Assembly (NCBI RefSeq): GCF_900102925.1
Contig: NZ_FNKI01000001.1
Location: 992,001-1,056,000, forward strand
Source: Flagellimonas zhangzhouensis
Lineage (GTDB): Bacteria > Bacteroidota > Bacteroidia > Flavobacteriales > Flavobacteriaceae
Length of the DNA stretch: 64,000 nt
Reading direction: 5' to 3'
Shown here in pieces: positions 27,360-36,800 of this stretch. How positions within the stretch are numbered: the stretch's first letter is position 1; every line of letters starts with the position of its first letter. Position numbers and translations under genes: made by a program. Below the pieces are notes generated by a model, which was given only the letters and a program-made list of their open reading frames with translations, did not search any database and was not told where the DNA came from.

Positions 27360-28301
27360 ATGGGGATGGTATCAGCAAGATATAGAAAGATTATAGTTGG
27401 GCAATTAGGTTTGCTACTGCTGTTTTTGGCACCCATAGCAGTAAAGGCACAGCAAGACCCTCAGTTTACACAATACATGTACAATACCATGAGTGTGAAC
27501 CCTGCTTATGCGGGTTCTAATGGTCATTTAACGGCATTGTTGATGCACCGTTCACAATGGGTGGGTGTAAATGGAGCTCCAAATACCCAAGTTTTGGCCG
27601 TAGATGCCCCTCTTGAAAATAAAATTGGGGTAGGCGGAATTTTGGCCCATGACGCTTTAGGACCATCTTCAGAAATATTCTTGGACGGAAATGTGTCCTA
27701 CACCATTCAATTGGACAGTGCGGGCAACAAATTATCATTCGGTTTAAAAATGGGAGGACGTATTTTTAATGTGGATTTTTCAAAAGGGTTGGCCGAGGAT
27801 GCTGATATGGCATTTCAAAATAATATAAAGGGCAAATTTTTCCCGACCATAGGCGCTGGACTTTACTACAACTCTAAAAAAGGGTATTTAGGGGTTGCGA
27901 TTCCTAATTTTCTTTCGCAAGAACATTATGATGGCGCTGAGCAGGAAATTGCCTCGGAACGTATGCATTATTATGTGATAGGTGGAATGGTGTTCGATGT
28001 GTCGGCAGATGTGAAGTTTAAGCCTGCCTTTTTTATGAAATGGGTGCCAGGGGCGCCGATGATTGCGGATATTTCGGGCAATGTACTTTTAAAAGAAACC
28101 TTCACTTTTGGATTGGCCTATCGCTGGAACGATTCGTTTTCAACTTTGTTGGGCATGCAGATCAACCCTAATTTTAGCGCAGGCTATGCCTACGACCTTA
28201 CTTCATCCAACTTGGCGAGCTATACGGGAGGATCTCACGAGATTTTCATTCGGTACGAATTTAAATCCAAAGAAGCTCAAAAGGAGGCCCCTACCTTTTA
28301 A
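27360..28301 (+). CDS. PorP/SprF family type IX secretion outer-membrane protein
   Basis: 313 residues: signal peptide, then the hallmark QDPQFTQYMYNTMSVNPAYAGSNG motif at the mature N-terminus and the RSQWVGVNGAPNTQVLAVDAPL segment, followed by beta-barrel strands to the C-terminus. SprF-like proteins anchor or help secrete CHU_C-type partners. It starts 2 bp after the DUF11 giant protein, the usual pairing. The copy at 32920-33864 is a diverged paralog with its own partner. Confidence 0.93.
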   Translation: MGMVSARYRKIIVGQLGLLLLFLAPIAVKAQQDPQFTQYMYNTMSVNPAYAGSNGHLTALLMHRSQWVGVNGAPNTQVLAVDAPLENKIGVGGILAHDALGPSSEIFLDGNVSYTIQLDSAGNKLSFGLKMGGRIFNVDFSKGLAEDADMAFQNNIKGKFFPTIGAGLYYNSKKGYLGVAIPNFLSQEHYDGAEQEIASERMHYYVIGGMVFDVSADVKFKPAFFMKWVPGAPMIADISGNVLLKETFTFGLAYRWNDSFSTLLGMQINPNFSAGYAYDLTSSNLASYTGGSHEIFIRYEFKSKEAQKEAPTF

Positions 28302-28377
28302 GGGTTTAGCGAGCTAGATCACAAGCGTTCTCTATCAACAGAAATAGTGAGTATCTTTATATCATTAAAATGATGTT

Positions 28378-28959
28378 ATGGAAAGGAATGAGCTATATCC
28401 CATTTTTTTAAAGGTATCCCAGTTACAAGTGCTCATAGTGGGTGGAGGCAATGTTGGGTTGGAAAAGCTTTCGTTTTTATTAAAATCGAGTCCGAATGCC
28501 AAGGTATTAATGGTGGCGCCAGAATTTTTGCCCGCTACCTTGGAACTGGCCCAAAAACATGATGTAACCATTACCGAAGCGGTGTATAAAAAGGAATTTA
28601 TAGAGGGAAAACACATGGTAATTGCCTGTACGGACAAGCCCGAAGTGAACGAGGAGGTGTACCACGATTGTAGGGAACGCAGTATTTTGGTGAATGTGGC
28701 CGACAATCCGCCTTTTTGCGATTTTTATATGGGTGGGATTGTGACCAAGGGTAATGTAAAGGTGGCTATTTCTACCAACGGAAAGTCGCCAACAACTGCC
28801 AAGCGATTACGACAATTTTTTGAGGATGTGCTGCCAGAGAATATAGATGATTTGGTAAAGAACCTAAATGAGTACCGCAAAACCCTTAAAGGGGATTTTG
28901 AAGAAAAAGTGGAAGCGTTGAACGAGTTTACCAAAGGATTGGTGAATCGAAAAGAATAG
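28378..28959 (+). CDS. Precorrin-2 dehydrogenase / sirohydrochlorin ferrochelatase-like protein
   Basis: 193 residues. It begins MERNELYPIFLKVSQLQVLIVGGGNVG, the NAD-binding site of CysG-N/Met8p proteins. It continues through VIACTDKPEVNEEVYHDC, NVADNPPFCDFYMGGIVTKGNVKVAISTNGKSPTTAKRLRQFFEDVLP, the conserved Met8 core. The family oxidizes precorrin-2 and inserts Fe2+ to make siroheme for sulfite or nitrite reductase. No uroporphyrinogen methyltransferase or sulfite-assimilation gene is in the window. The gene stands alone between the PorP/SprF gene and the convergent LytTR regulator (5-bp gap). Confidence 0.9.
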   Translation: MERNELYPIFLKVSQLQVLIVGGGNVGLEKLSFLLKSSPNAKVLMVAPEFLPATLELAQKHDVTITEAVYKKEFIEGKHMVIACTDKPEVNEEVYHDCRERSILVNVADNPPFCDFYMGGIVTKGNVKVAISTNGKSPTTAKRLRQFFEDVLPENIDDLVKNLNEYRKTLKGDFEEKVEALNEFTKGLVNRKE

Positions 28960-28964
28960 GAAAG

Positions 28965-29717
28965 CTATAAGCGTTTCATGGCCTCTATCAAATCATCTTT
29001 TTTACGGGGTGAAATGTTGACCTGCATATCGTTGCTCATGATCAAATATCCGCCATCGGATTTATAGTATTTTTTCACCTCTTTTAAATTGATGACATAG
29101 CTGTTGTGTACTCTCATAAAGTTGTGTTCACCTAAAAGGTTTTCATACTCTTTAAGATGTTTGCTTACCAAAAGCGTACTGCTGTCCTTTAAAAGAAAAC
29201 TGGTATAAGAACCATCCGCTTTGCAAGCAATAATATCATCAATGGCAATAAATTCCATTCCTGCTGTTGTTGCCAAACATATTTTTTCGGGCCTCACACT
29301 ACCTCTGGAAATACTTTGCATTAAAGTATCCAATTGTTCACGATATACATTGGTGTCCATTCGTGTTCTGGCTTTTTCAACGGACTGTTGAAGCTCGTCC
29401 AAATCAATGGGTTTGAGTAGATAATCGAGTGAACTAAATTTTATGGCTTTTATGGCATATTTCTCGAAAGCAGTGGTAAAAATAACTTCAAATGATGGGT
29501 CTTTGATTTGTTCCAACACATCGAATCCAACACCAGATTGTAGTTCAATATCCAGGAAAACAATATCTGGACTATAAATGGATAATACCTTTACTGCTTC
29601 CTGCACTGAACTGGCCATTGCAATTACTTTTACATCTCTGCAAAACTCTTCCAACATGGATTTGAGAGTTTCTCTACTATGTTTTTCATCTTCTATGATT
29701 ACTGCTTTAAGAATCAT
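28965..29717 (-). CDS. LytTR-family response regulator (orphan)
   Basis: 250 residues: receiver domain (about 3-120) with acidic pocket IIEDE, phospho-acceptor Asp56 (IVFLDIEL), Thr in TTAFEKYA, and Lys in LLKPIDLDEL; then a LytTR DNA-binding domain (about 148-249) with SYTSFLLKDS, FMRVHNSYVINLKEVKKY and ISPRKKDDLIEAM. LytTR regulators bind pairs of 9-bp direct repeats with centres 21 bp apart. No histidine kinase is adjacent. Five arrays of exactly that geometry lie in the following 14 kb, one of them (30335-30385) upstream of this gene, so it is the best local candidate for their regulator (inference). A 24-bp perfect palindrome lies 34 bp before its ATG. Confidence 0.92.
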   Translation of the reverse strand: MILKAVIIEDEKHSRETLKSMLEEFCRDVKVIAMASSVQEAVKVLSIYSPDIVFLDIELQSGVGFDVLEQIKDPSFEVIFTTAFEKYAIKAIKFSSLDYLLKPIDLDELQQSVEKARTRMDTNVYREQLDTLMQSISRGSVRPEKICLATTAGMEFIAIDDIIACKADGSYTSFLLKDSSTLLVSKHLKEYENLLGEHNFMRVHNSYVINLKEVKKYYKSDGGYLIMSNDMQVNISPRKKDDLIEAMKRL

Positions 29718-29750
29718 TGGGTTATGGTTAGGGGTTATTTCTTTTAAATA

Positions 29751-29774
29751 TTTTGAAAGATTAATCTTTCAAAA
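29751..29774. promoter_or_regulatory. Perfect 24-bp palindrome before the LytTR gene
   Basis: The sequence TTTTGAAAGATT followed by its exact reverse complement occupies 29751-29774, 34 bp before the regulator's ATG. It could be a dimer operator or an mRNA hairpin in the leader. It does not resemble the 21-bp LytTR-type repeats. Confidence 0.4.
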
Positions 29775-30086
29775 TTTGTACGATATAAAATAATTTATAT
29801 ATTTGATTTATAGGTGATAACATTTATTTGTGCAATTTAATTCACACTAGACATTGCTTATTTTGTTTAAAAAGCAATAGGTAGTATAATGAATTAAATA
29901 TATCGTCATCAATTATACTTTTGGTTGTACTGGCAATACAAGGTTTTAAATTCTTTCTTCGAAAACAAAACCTGCCTTAAAACTATTAAAATACAATTAT
30001 TTTTTGGGGGAAGTGTAAATATGTGCCTACAAACCAGAATCTTATATGATTTATTTGGGGTTAATATTTTAATTGATTTAAAAATT
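29775..30086. other. AT-rich intergenic stretch
   Basis: No convincing coding sequence on either strand: the short open frames here have unlikely, cysteine- and lysine-rich translations. If array A (30335-30385) drives the LytTR gene, this is part of a leader of about 570 nt. Otherwise it separates a small RNA from the regulator. Confidence 0.4.
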
Positions 30087-30290
30087 AACCCACCATTTTC
30101 CTTCCTTTGGTACAACTGTATTGCAGCATAACCCCATACTTGCTTTCAGCTTAAGGAATTCCAATGGTGGGTTTTTTGGCTAGTGATTTAACTTGCTTAA
30201 TTCGTTGGCTGCACAACCTTCATCGCCAGAAAAGAAGATTAGACAATTGTCTTAGTGCAGCCATTTTTTAATACTGTCTTACATTGTTCT
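30087..30290 (-). ncRNA. Candidate structured RNA or long leader downstream of array A
   Basis: On the minus strand, starting just after the -7-like box of array A, two long-range helices occur: GGCTGCAC with GTGCAGCC (30256-30263 with 30208-30215; an AGACAATTGTCT palindrome lies between) and AACCCACCATT with AATGGTGGGTT (30163-30173 with 30087-30097). The second is followed by AATTTTTAAA, a weak terminator-like tail. No good ORF is present. It may be an independent RNA or the 5' leader of the LytTR gene. Confidence 0.35.
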
Positions 30291-30293
30291 TGC

Positions 30294-30385
30294 TAAATTT
30301 ACTTTTAGTGTTCCATAAAAAAGTTGCTGATTTGACGAATGATAGGTTTGGGTTTATGAATGCCTATTTTCAATTCATGAATAAA
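30294..30385 (-). promoter_or_regulatory. LytTR-type promoter array A (three 21-bp-spaced repeats)
   Basis: Plus-strand units ACGAATGAT (30335), ATGAATGCC (30356) and ATGAATAAA (30377) are exactly 21 bp apart. The -7-like box TAAATTTA (30294-30301, minus strand) lies 41 bp from the first unit. The geometry matches four other arrays in this window. Downstream on the minus strand is no close protein gene; the LytTR regulator starts 577 bp beyond the box. Confidence 0.6.
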
Positions 30386-30407
30386 TTATCATTAACAGAT
30401 TTATAGT

Positions 30408-30440
30408 AATGTGGGATTTCAGAGAGTGAAACCCCACATT
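30408..30440. other. Strong hairpin 3' of the unknown membrane-protein gene
   Basis: AATGTGGGATTTC (30408-30420) pairs with GAAACCCCACATT (30428-30440), 12 of 13 pairs, loop AGAGAGT. It lies 31 bp past the stop of the leftward gene. There is no T-run on the minus strand, so it may be a processing or stability element rather than an intrinsic terminator. Confidence 0.45.
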
Positions 30441-30471
30441 GCAAAAAAGGGAGAACACTAAGTTTTTAACT

Positions 30472-31116
30472 TTAAGATGCTGTTGAGTAAACTACTGGAC
30501 TTTTAATAGTACTTCTTCCAACTGATTTTACTGGTTTTTTTGCCATGCGAGTAATAAAATGCCCTTTAAAATCAATACTGGCCATGTTGCTTAAATAGCC
30601 CAGTACATCTTCATAATCGTTAATGTTGATACCAGCACTTTTTAAATTTTTATTGTCGATCATTTGCTTTGAAATGGTAGTTTTGGCAGGCTTTATAATC
30701 AAAACTTTTAATTTGGTTAGATGCTGTGGGGGAACATAAAAATTGGACACGCCATCCTTTAAGGATTTAAATGTGACGTATATTTTGCCAACATTCTTAA
30801 ATACATTGGCCCTATAACCCATTTTGCAATTATTAAGAGGTAGCTTTAAGCAGGCTTCTTCCGATTCCAGATAAAACAAAATCGGATTTTCAAGAAGAAC
30901 TTGCTCTGTGATTTGTGGAATATCCAATGTAAATGACCATCCAGGCAATTGTTCACGAATATCAAATGATAACAGCTCAACCGTATTTGCGGATCTATTT
31001 TTAATTTGATCAAATTGCGAAGTTGGCATCGAATTGGATTTATTCAATAGGTAAAGTGGGTATCCAATAATTATTATTGCACAAACCAAGGTCCAGATTA
31101 TAGTTATTATTTGCAT
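30472..31116 (-). CDS. Protein of unknown function with one N-terminal membrane helix
   Basis: 214 residues. The N-terminal hydrophobic helix (about 2-23, IITIIWTLVCAIIIIGYPLYLL) is followed by a soluble region with no motif I recognise: ELLSFDIREQLPGWSFTLDIPQ, then ILFYLESEEACLKLPLNNCKMGY and a basic, serine/threonine-rich tail. A single-pass anchor with the bulk outside or inside the membrane is possible. Its interest lies in its promoter: array B lies 49-118 bp before the ATG, so it is co-controlled with the giant adhesin operon and the OmpA-like protein. It may be part of that surface system (inference). Confidence 0.65.
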   Translation of the reverse strand: MQIITIIWTLVCAIIIIGYPLYLLNKSNSMPTSQFDQIKNRSANTVELLSFDIREQLPGWSFTLDIPQITEQVLLENPILFYLESEEACLKLPLNNCKMGYRANVFKNVGKIYVTFKSLKDGVSNFYVPPQHLTKLKVLIIKPAKTTISKQMIDNKNLKSAGININDYEDVLGYLSNMASIDFKGHFITRMAKKPVKSVGRSTIKSPVVYSTAS

Positions 31117-31164
31117 GGTTGTCAGATTATGGTGAATTAAACTTTGGGAACTTTATTCATATAC

Positions 31165-31234
31165 CAAATAACAAAGAAAATTCCTCCGTTACCCCTACCA
31201 ATGGACGGATGGGCTGTTTGAATTGACGAATATA
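31165..31234 (-). promoter_or_regulatory. LytTR-type promoter array B (two 21-bp-spaced repeats)
   Basis: Units ACGGATGGG (31205) and ACGAATATA (31226) are 21 bp apart. The -7-like box GTTATTTG (minus strand, 31165-31172) lies 40 bp from the first unit, retaining the TTTG half. The ATG of the unknown membrane-protein gene is 48 bp beyond the box. Confidence 0.6.
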
Positions 31235-31288
31235 AAATTGTCGATTAAAAGCACATTTATCGGTTGAAATGTATAGTGAAGAATTCGA

Positions 31289-31663
31289 TTAGAGTGCTTC
31301 TTTGGATTCATCCAATTGTCCAATTACAGCCATAACATCATAGTTGGCAATCTTACGTGTGCTATAATTACGCTTGATATGATTTTTGTAGGTATGAATT
31401 TCCAATGTGTAATAGTTCTCAAGTTCAAAAATGGGGTCTTTCACATACTCTAGATTTTCATTGACTTTCATTTTGCCATAGGATCTTGCATGATATACAA
31501 TCTTATTGTTATTGTTTTGGGTGTCCATCCATTCAATGGTAACTTCAATAAAATCGTTCATGCGTTCCCTTAGTTTATAACTGGCTTGTTTTGGGATTTT
31601 TCCATGTTCATATTCCGATTTGACAAGGTCCATAATCCATTGTTCTAAAAAATCTTTTTTCAT
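31289..31663 (-). CDS. Small protein of unknown function
   Basis: 124 residues, soluble, with no signal peptide or membrane helix. It is rich in charged and aromatic residues: FLEQWIMDLVKSEYEHGKIP, then FIEVTIEWMDTQNNN and FELENYYTLEIHTYKNHIKRNYSTRKI. I do not recognise a family. Codon use resembles its neighbours. It lies between the hydrolase lipoprotein gene and array B, on the same strand, with no 21-bp array directly before it. Confidence 0.6.
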   Translation of the reverse strand: MKKDFLEQWIMDLVKSEYEHGKIPKQASYKLRERMNDFIEVTIEWMDTQNNNNKIVYHARSYGKMKVNENLEYVKDPIFELENYYTLEIHTYKNHIKRNYSTRKIANYDVMAVIGQLDESKEAL

Positions 31664-31897
31664 TGTCGGTTAAGTTTATAGTTGTTCTGATTTGGATGCC
31701 CATTAAGAGCACTTTTGGTTCATTTAATATTGTGAGGTTGAAGAGTGATTTCTTTTGGAGTAGGTAATAGAGGTTTTATTGCGCAGGTCGACACAAACTC
31801 ACCTGAATATCATAGAAATCATAATTTAATTGAGGTAAAGACGAATTGAACTTTTAGTAAAAGTGGTTTTACAATCCGTTATATTTTAATCATTTGA

Positions 31898-32908
31898 TTA
31901 TTGGTTCATATGTAATAATTCTCTAAGCCAGACCATGGAACTAGCTCTAGCTTGTGCACTCTGCTCTGTGTCTTCAAAATCAAAACCATGCCCAACTCCT
32001 TCATAAAGATTGAGTGTAACAGGCATCCCTTTTTGTTGTAATAGATAAACCATACATAAAGTATTTTCTGTCAAATAGCCTTCAGTGGGGATTTGATATA
32101 ACATAGGAGCGTAGGGTTGATAGAAGTTTTTTTCATAAGCTTCATCACCACATGGATGTTTGCCAAAATAATTATGACCAACAGAACCGCCATAATAAAA
32201 TATTCCGCCAGCAAAACCAGAGGTTGGTTTAGGTTCTGGTGGCAAAACCCCATCAGACTCATAGTATTCTTTGCCTCCGAAGCTTTGGTTCCATTCCCAT
32301 CCATCAGGAATTGCATTGGTGTCAAATAGGGTTGCGGCAACTGAAGCGGCTCCATCCGAAAATCCGACTAGACCCACATCTTCGGGGCGAACCAAACGTG
32401 TACCATCTTTATATTTAAGTTCCTTGATCAAGGCAAGGGCAGCATTGGCATCCCTTGGTCTAATAAACTGTGAACTGATTTTAAAATTTTTGGGTGGGTC
32501 TTCCCAATCACCTCTTCTAGTTGGAGTACCTCTTCCTGAATAGCTATCCACATAAACTCCGATTATGCAGTTTTGATCAAAAAGTTCACGCCAGTCATTG
32601 TTTTGACCCGACATTTTTCCCGTGTTAATATCATGGTCGCTCCACATACCATCCGAACCATGCATCACCACAACAGCTGGAAAATTAGGATTATCACAAC
32701 CCTCTGGAATTGAGATGTAAATAGGTACCGTACTGTTATTAACCTCGGTATAAACAATTGTATCGGTCGTTTTGGAGGAAACAACAACTTCTGTAGAAAT
32801 GGGATGATTAAATCCCGAATCATCATCTTTACTACATGCTAACCAAAGTAAAAATGTAAAAAGAACAAGTAGGTTGAAACTGTTAATAGATTTGTATGCT
32901 TTTTTCAT
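31898..32908 (-). CDS. Alpha/beta-hydrolase (dienelactone hydrolase-like) lipoprotein
   Basis: About 336 residues from the ATG at 32908; a start 30 bp further upstream would overlap the PorP/SprF gene. The signal ends in the lipobox LLWLACSKDDD. The hydrolase core shows VVVMHGSDG (oxyanion region), nucleophile GLVGFSDGAA and a late His in YEGVGHGFDFED, so the triad is Ser/Asp/His. The substrate is unknown; dienelactone hydrolase and acetyl-xylan esterase-type activities are possible. It begins 12 bp after the PorP/SprF stop, as the third gene of the adhesin operon, an unusual addition to this pair. It probably sits in the outer membrane. Confidence 0.8.
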   Translation of the reverse strand: MKKAYKSINSFNLLVLFTFLLWLACSKDDDSGFNHPISTEVVVSSKTTDTIVYTEVNNSTVPIYISIPEGCDNPNFPAVVVMHGSDGMWSDHDINTGKMSGQNNDWRELFDQNCIIGVYVDSYSGRGTPTRRGDWEDPPKNFKISSQFIRPRDANAALALIKELKYKDGTRLVRPEDVGLVGFSDGAASVAATLFDTNAIPDGWEWNQSFGGKEYYESDGVLPPEPKPTSGFAGGIFYYGGSVGHNYFGKHPCGDEAYEKNFYQPYAPMLYQIPTEGYLTENTLCMVYLLQQKGMPVTLNLYEGVGHGFDFEDTEQSAQARASSMVWLRELLHMNQ

Positions 32909-32919
32909 AGTTTTATTTA

Positions 32920-33864
32920 TTAATAAGCGCAAGAACAATTAGAAACACCTTGGAATAAATCAATGCCCACAGTAACAACATGTGTGCCAGAGGAATACCC
33001 TAAGAGTTCATTCATAACAATCTGATAGCTATACCCGAAATAAAAATCACCTTTTTTTAGTCCTATAATTGGGGCAATGTAAAGAGGTGAACCCATCTGG
33101 TCGTTCAAAAAACGGTAAGTAAAACCAGCATAGTAATAATCAAGAAAGTCGAACCATTTAAACTTGGTGTTAACATCGGTAATGGACCTTCCATCACTTT
33201 CAAAATATTGAAAAAATACAGAGGGTTCAATTTCAAAATCGGCCCGTCTGTGTTTTCGAAATTTATATCCCGAATAGAGGTAATAATTACGGAGCGTATT
33301 AGGCTCAAAAATGGGATTAAACTTTTTGAAATCCTTATTAAAAATATTGGAGACATTCAGACTCAAATAATAATTGCCCTTTCTATACAGAGTCGCAATA
33401 TCAAAATTTGGATTACTAGATGCCCGGTCGTTAACAACAGCTAAATCATTATTATCGTCAAAATCTTCAATATCAATACGAAATTGGTTTAAATTGAATG
33501 AGAGTCCGAATGAGAAATAGCTTTCTTCATATTTATTTATAGTTAGGTGGTGAGCAAACGAAACTTTGCCTCCACGCTGTTTAGTTTGTCCATTGGAATC
33601 GTTGTAAAGCAGAATTCCTATTCCTGAACGATTCCCCAATCTAACATCAGCAGACAAGGATTGGGTATCAGGAGCATCCTGAATACCCACCCATTGCGTA
33701 AGTCCATTCATTCGTACCTTAACAAAGTCACCGATCCCAGCATATGAAGGAGACATTAAAAACGGATTGTCAGATAAGTATTGAGATAACTGCGGAACCG
33801 TAAGTTCCTGACCAATCATCCAAATGGAATTTATAAGTATCAAAAAAATTAATATTCGCTTCAT
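32920..33864 (-). CDS. PorP/SprF family type IX secretion outer-membrane protein (second copy)
   Basis: 314 residues: signal peptide (ILIFLILINSIWMIGQE), then the family N-terminus LSQYLSDNPFLMSPSYAGIGDFVKVRMNGLTQWVGIQDAPDTQSLSADV and a predicted beta-barrel. The C-terminus ends with an unusual CSCAY. It lies 15 bp after the giant adhesin gene, the canonical partner arrangement. It is well diverged from the copy at 27360-28301, so the pairs are probably partner-specific. Confidence 0.92.
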   Translation of the reverse strand: MKRILIFLILINSIWMIGQELTVPQLSQYLSDNPFLMSPSYAGIGDFVKVRMNGLTQWVGIQDAPDTQSLSADVRLGNRSGIGILLYNDSNGQTKQRGGKVSFAHHLTINKYEESYFSFGLSFNLNQFRIDIEDFDDNNDLAVVNDRASSNPNFDIATLYRKGNYYLSLNVSNIFNKDFKKFNPIFEPNTLRNYYLYSGYKFRKHRRADFEIEPSVFFQYFESDGRSITDVNTKFKWFDFLDYYYAGFTYRFLNDQMGSPLYIAPIIGLKKGDFYFGYSYQIVMNELLGYSSGTHVVTVGIDLFQGVSNCSCAY

Positions 33865-33879
33865 TATTTATTGTTCATT

Positions 33880-36800
33880 TTATCGGTACAAAGTGAAATG
33901 TCCGACATATTCACGTCCAGATCCATCGTTCAGTTTTACCATATACCAGTAATCTCCAGAAGGAAGAGGTTTGGACTCATAACTTCCATCCCATCCAGCA
34001 TCAAGTGGTCCCATAATCTTGATTTTTCTTCCGTACCTGTCAAAAATGAAGGTCTCAATGTCAGAGAACAGCTCCATATTGCGTGGCTTCCAGAAATCGT
34101 TTTGGCCATCATTGTTTGGAGTAAAGAAGTTAGGAATGGAGATGTCTGCAAAATTTAAAGTAATGGTTTCCGTAGTTTCACAACCTTTGTCATCAACTAC
34201 CCTAACTATAAAAGTTCCACTTCTATCAATCGTGAACGTATTAGAAGTTGTTCCATCATTATTTTCAAAGTAATAGGTGTAAGGACCATTTCCACCACTA
34301 ACATTTGCAGTGATTTCATTTACATTTTCATTGGATAATGTAAGAGTCAATGGAGTTGAACTTTCAACTTCAAAAGGTATCTCGGACATACATCCATTGT
34401 TGTGCATAATGTAAAGCATGTGCTCTCCAGCACTTAGATTCTCAAAATCCGGGTTCAATAAAAACTCATCAGGATTTGTTGTATTCAACCCGTAGAGTAC
34501 CTCATTACTTATGGATGTATCAGAAAGGTTTACGAAAAGCGCATTGGATGGAAGGTTGTCGTCGCATAAATACACTACTTCAACCGTAGCATCTATGATC
34601 ATACCGTCCGATTCAATTTCAAAACTGTCTGTTACTTCACATCCATTACTATCCATTATGGATACATTATAGCTTCCTGCAGTCAAATCATTTAGAGTGA
34701 ATGAACTTGAGTTGAATGCCATTGGAGCCAGACCATTTATTTGAACAGTGACAGGAAGTGCTGCATTTTTCAAATCAATGGTAGCAGCGCCATCCATACT
34801 ATCCGTGCAGCTTTCATTTTCAACCAAAATAGTTGCTGAGAATCCATTAATGGTGACGGTGAAGGAGTTCTCTGCGTTTTGACAACTTCCATTACCTCTA
34901 CTAAAGACATAGATGGTCGATGTAGAGGTGATTTCATCCCCTTCGGACAATGAATTACCGCCACCATTTGGTGTATCAAAATAGTTGCCGTTGGTCAAAG
35001 GAGGCAGAATGTAAGATTCACATCGCTCAACATTTGCTGGAGCATCAGCCATTGGTGTATTGTTGATGGTCACCACAAAGGAGTTCTCTGCGTCTGGACA
35101 ACTTCCCATGCCTGGATTGAAGACATAGATGGTCGATGTAGAGGTGATTTCATCGCCTGCGGACAGTGCATTACCACCGCCATTTGGTGCATCAAAATAG
35201 TTGCCGTTGGTCAAAGGAGGCAGAATGTAGAAATCACATCGTTCCACATCTGATAGTGCATCGGCCAATGGAGTTTCGTTGATGGTCACCACAAAGGAGT
35301 TCTCTGCATCAGGACAACTTCCCATACCTGGATTGAATACATAGATGGTCGATGTAGAAGTGATTTCATCCCCTGCGGATAGCGCATTACCGCCTCCGTT
35401 GGGTGCATCAAAATAGTTGCCATTGGTCAAAGGAGGAAGGATATAAAAATCACATTGTTCCACATTTGATGGTGCATCGGCCACAGGTGTTGTGTTGATG
35501 GTAACCGTGAACGAGTTCTCTGTGTCAGGACAACTGCCTATGCTGGGACTGAATACAAAGATTGTTGATGTAGTGGTGATTTCATCCCCAGCGGATAGCG
35601 CATTACCGCCACCATTTGGTGCATCAAAGTAGTTGCCGTTGGTCAAAGGAGGCAGAATGTAAGATTCACATCGCTCAACATCTGAGGGATTATCAGCCAA
35701 CGGTGATTGATTGATGGTTATCTGGAAACTCTCTTGATCGGAACAGGTTCCATTTTGATCGTAAATATAGAGCGTGTTTGTTCCAATGATGTCATACACC
35801 TGACCCTCTGCATATTGAACACCCCCTCCATTAGGTTGCGTGTAGTAAGCTTCGTTTCCACTTTTACCTGTACCTGTAATTTGAGGTAAAATATATGCAT
35901 CACATTCATTAACATTCATTAGTGGGTCTAAGTCTGGCGGTGTTGGGTCATCTAGTGATACATCTGGATCACTTAAGGAAGTACATCCATTTACTGTGAT
36001 TCGCATATTGTGATAGTCACCTGCTGTCAATCCATTAATGAATGCGCTTCCATTTGATATAACTACTCCATTGAATATTCCATTGTCATAAACAATATCA
36101 TATACACCATCCGGTACATTGTTAAATTCAAGCCCGATAGAACCATTGTTTCCACTACAAATTGTTGGGTCTGCGAAACCATTTACCATAACGAGTGGTA
36201 TCAAATTGTTTGTTAGGATAATATCATCAGATACATCAGCGCAGGTTCCAGTTGTAACAGTCCATCTAAGTGTAGCAGAACTTCCGATTGGAAGTCCAGT
36301 CACGTTGGTGCTCGGGTCATTGGCATCAACTATGGTCACCATAGGACCGTTTAATTGTGACCAAGTTCCTGTGCCAATTAAAGGGGTGTTGGCAGACATT
36401 ACAAAATCCCCGTTTTCACATTGGTCAATATTCGGCCCAGCATTCGCAATTGGTGAAGACAAAATGCTTAGTGTCATGCTGTCTAGTGCAGGGTCTGTAC
36501 ATGGAGCATTCGGGTTTCCTTGTAATGTCAACACCACGGAACCGTTTATTATGTCATTGGGACCAGGAAAATATCTTGGAGCTAGGACAATAGGATTACT
36601 AAAATTTCCATCACCAGAAGTACTCCATACTACATCACTGATATTAGTTGCTGAAGGAATTATAGAGGAATCTATTAATCTAAATTCATCGGTTTCACAA
36701 ATTTCTTCATCACTTCCTGCATCAACAATAGGAGCTTCTTCAATTCCAACCAATATCATGGTTGCGGGTCCTTCGCATCCATTGGTAGTTTGTGTCACAT

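Noticed and set aside
30176..30290. Short peptide frames in the array A transcript, such as one ending GDEGCAANELSKLNH
   Set aside because: No ATG, GTG or TTG start in that frame; the ATG frame nearby is only 14 codons.
31692..31700. Single TTGGATGCC unit before the 124-residue unknown protein
   Set aside because: Only one unit, no partner at 21 bp, and too close (29 bp) to the ATG to match the other arrays.
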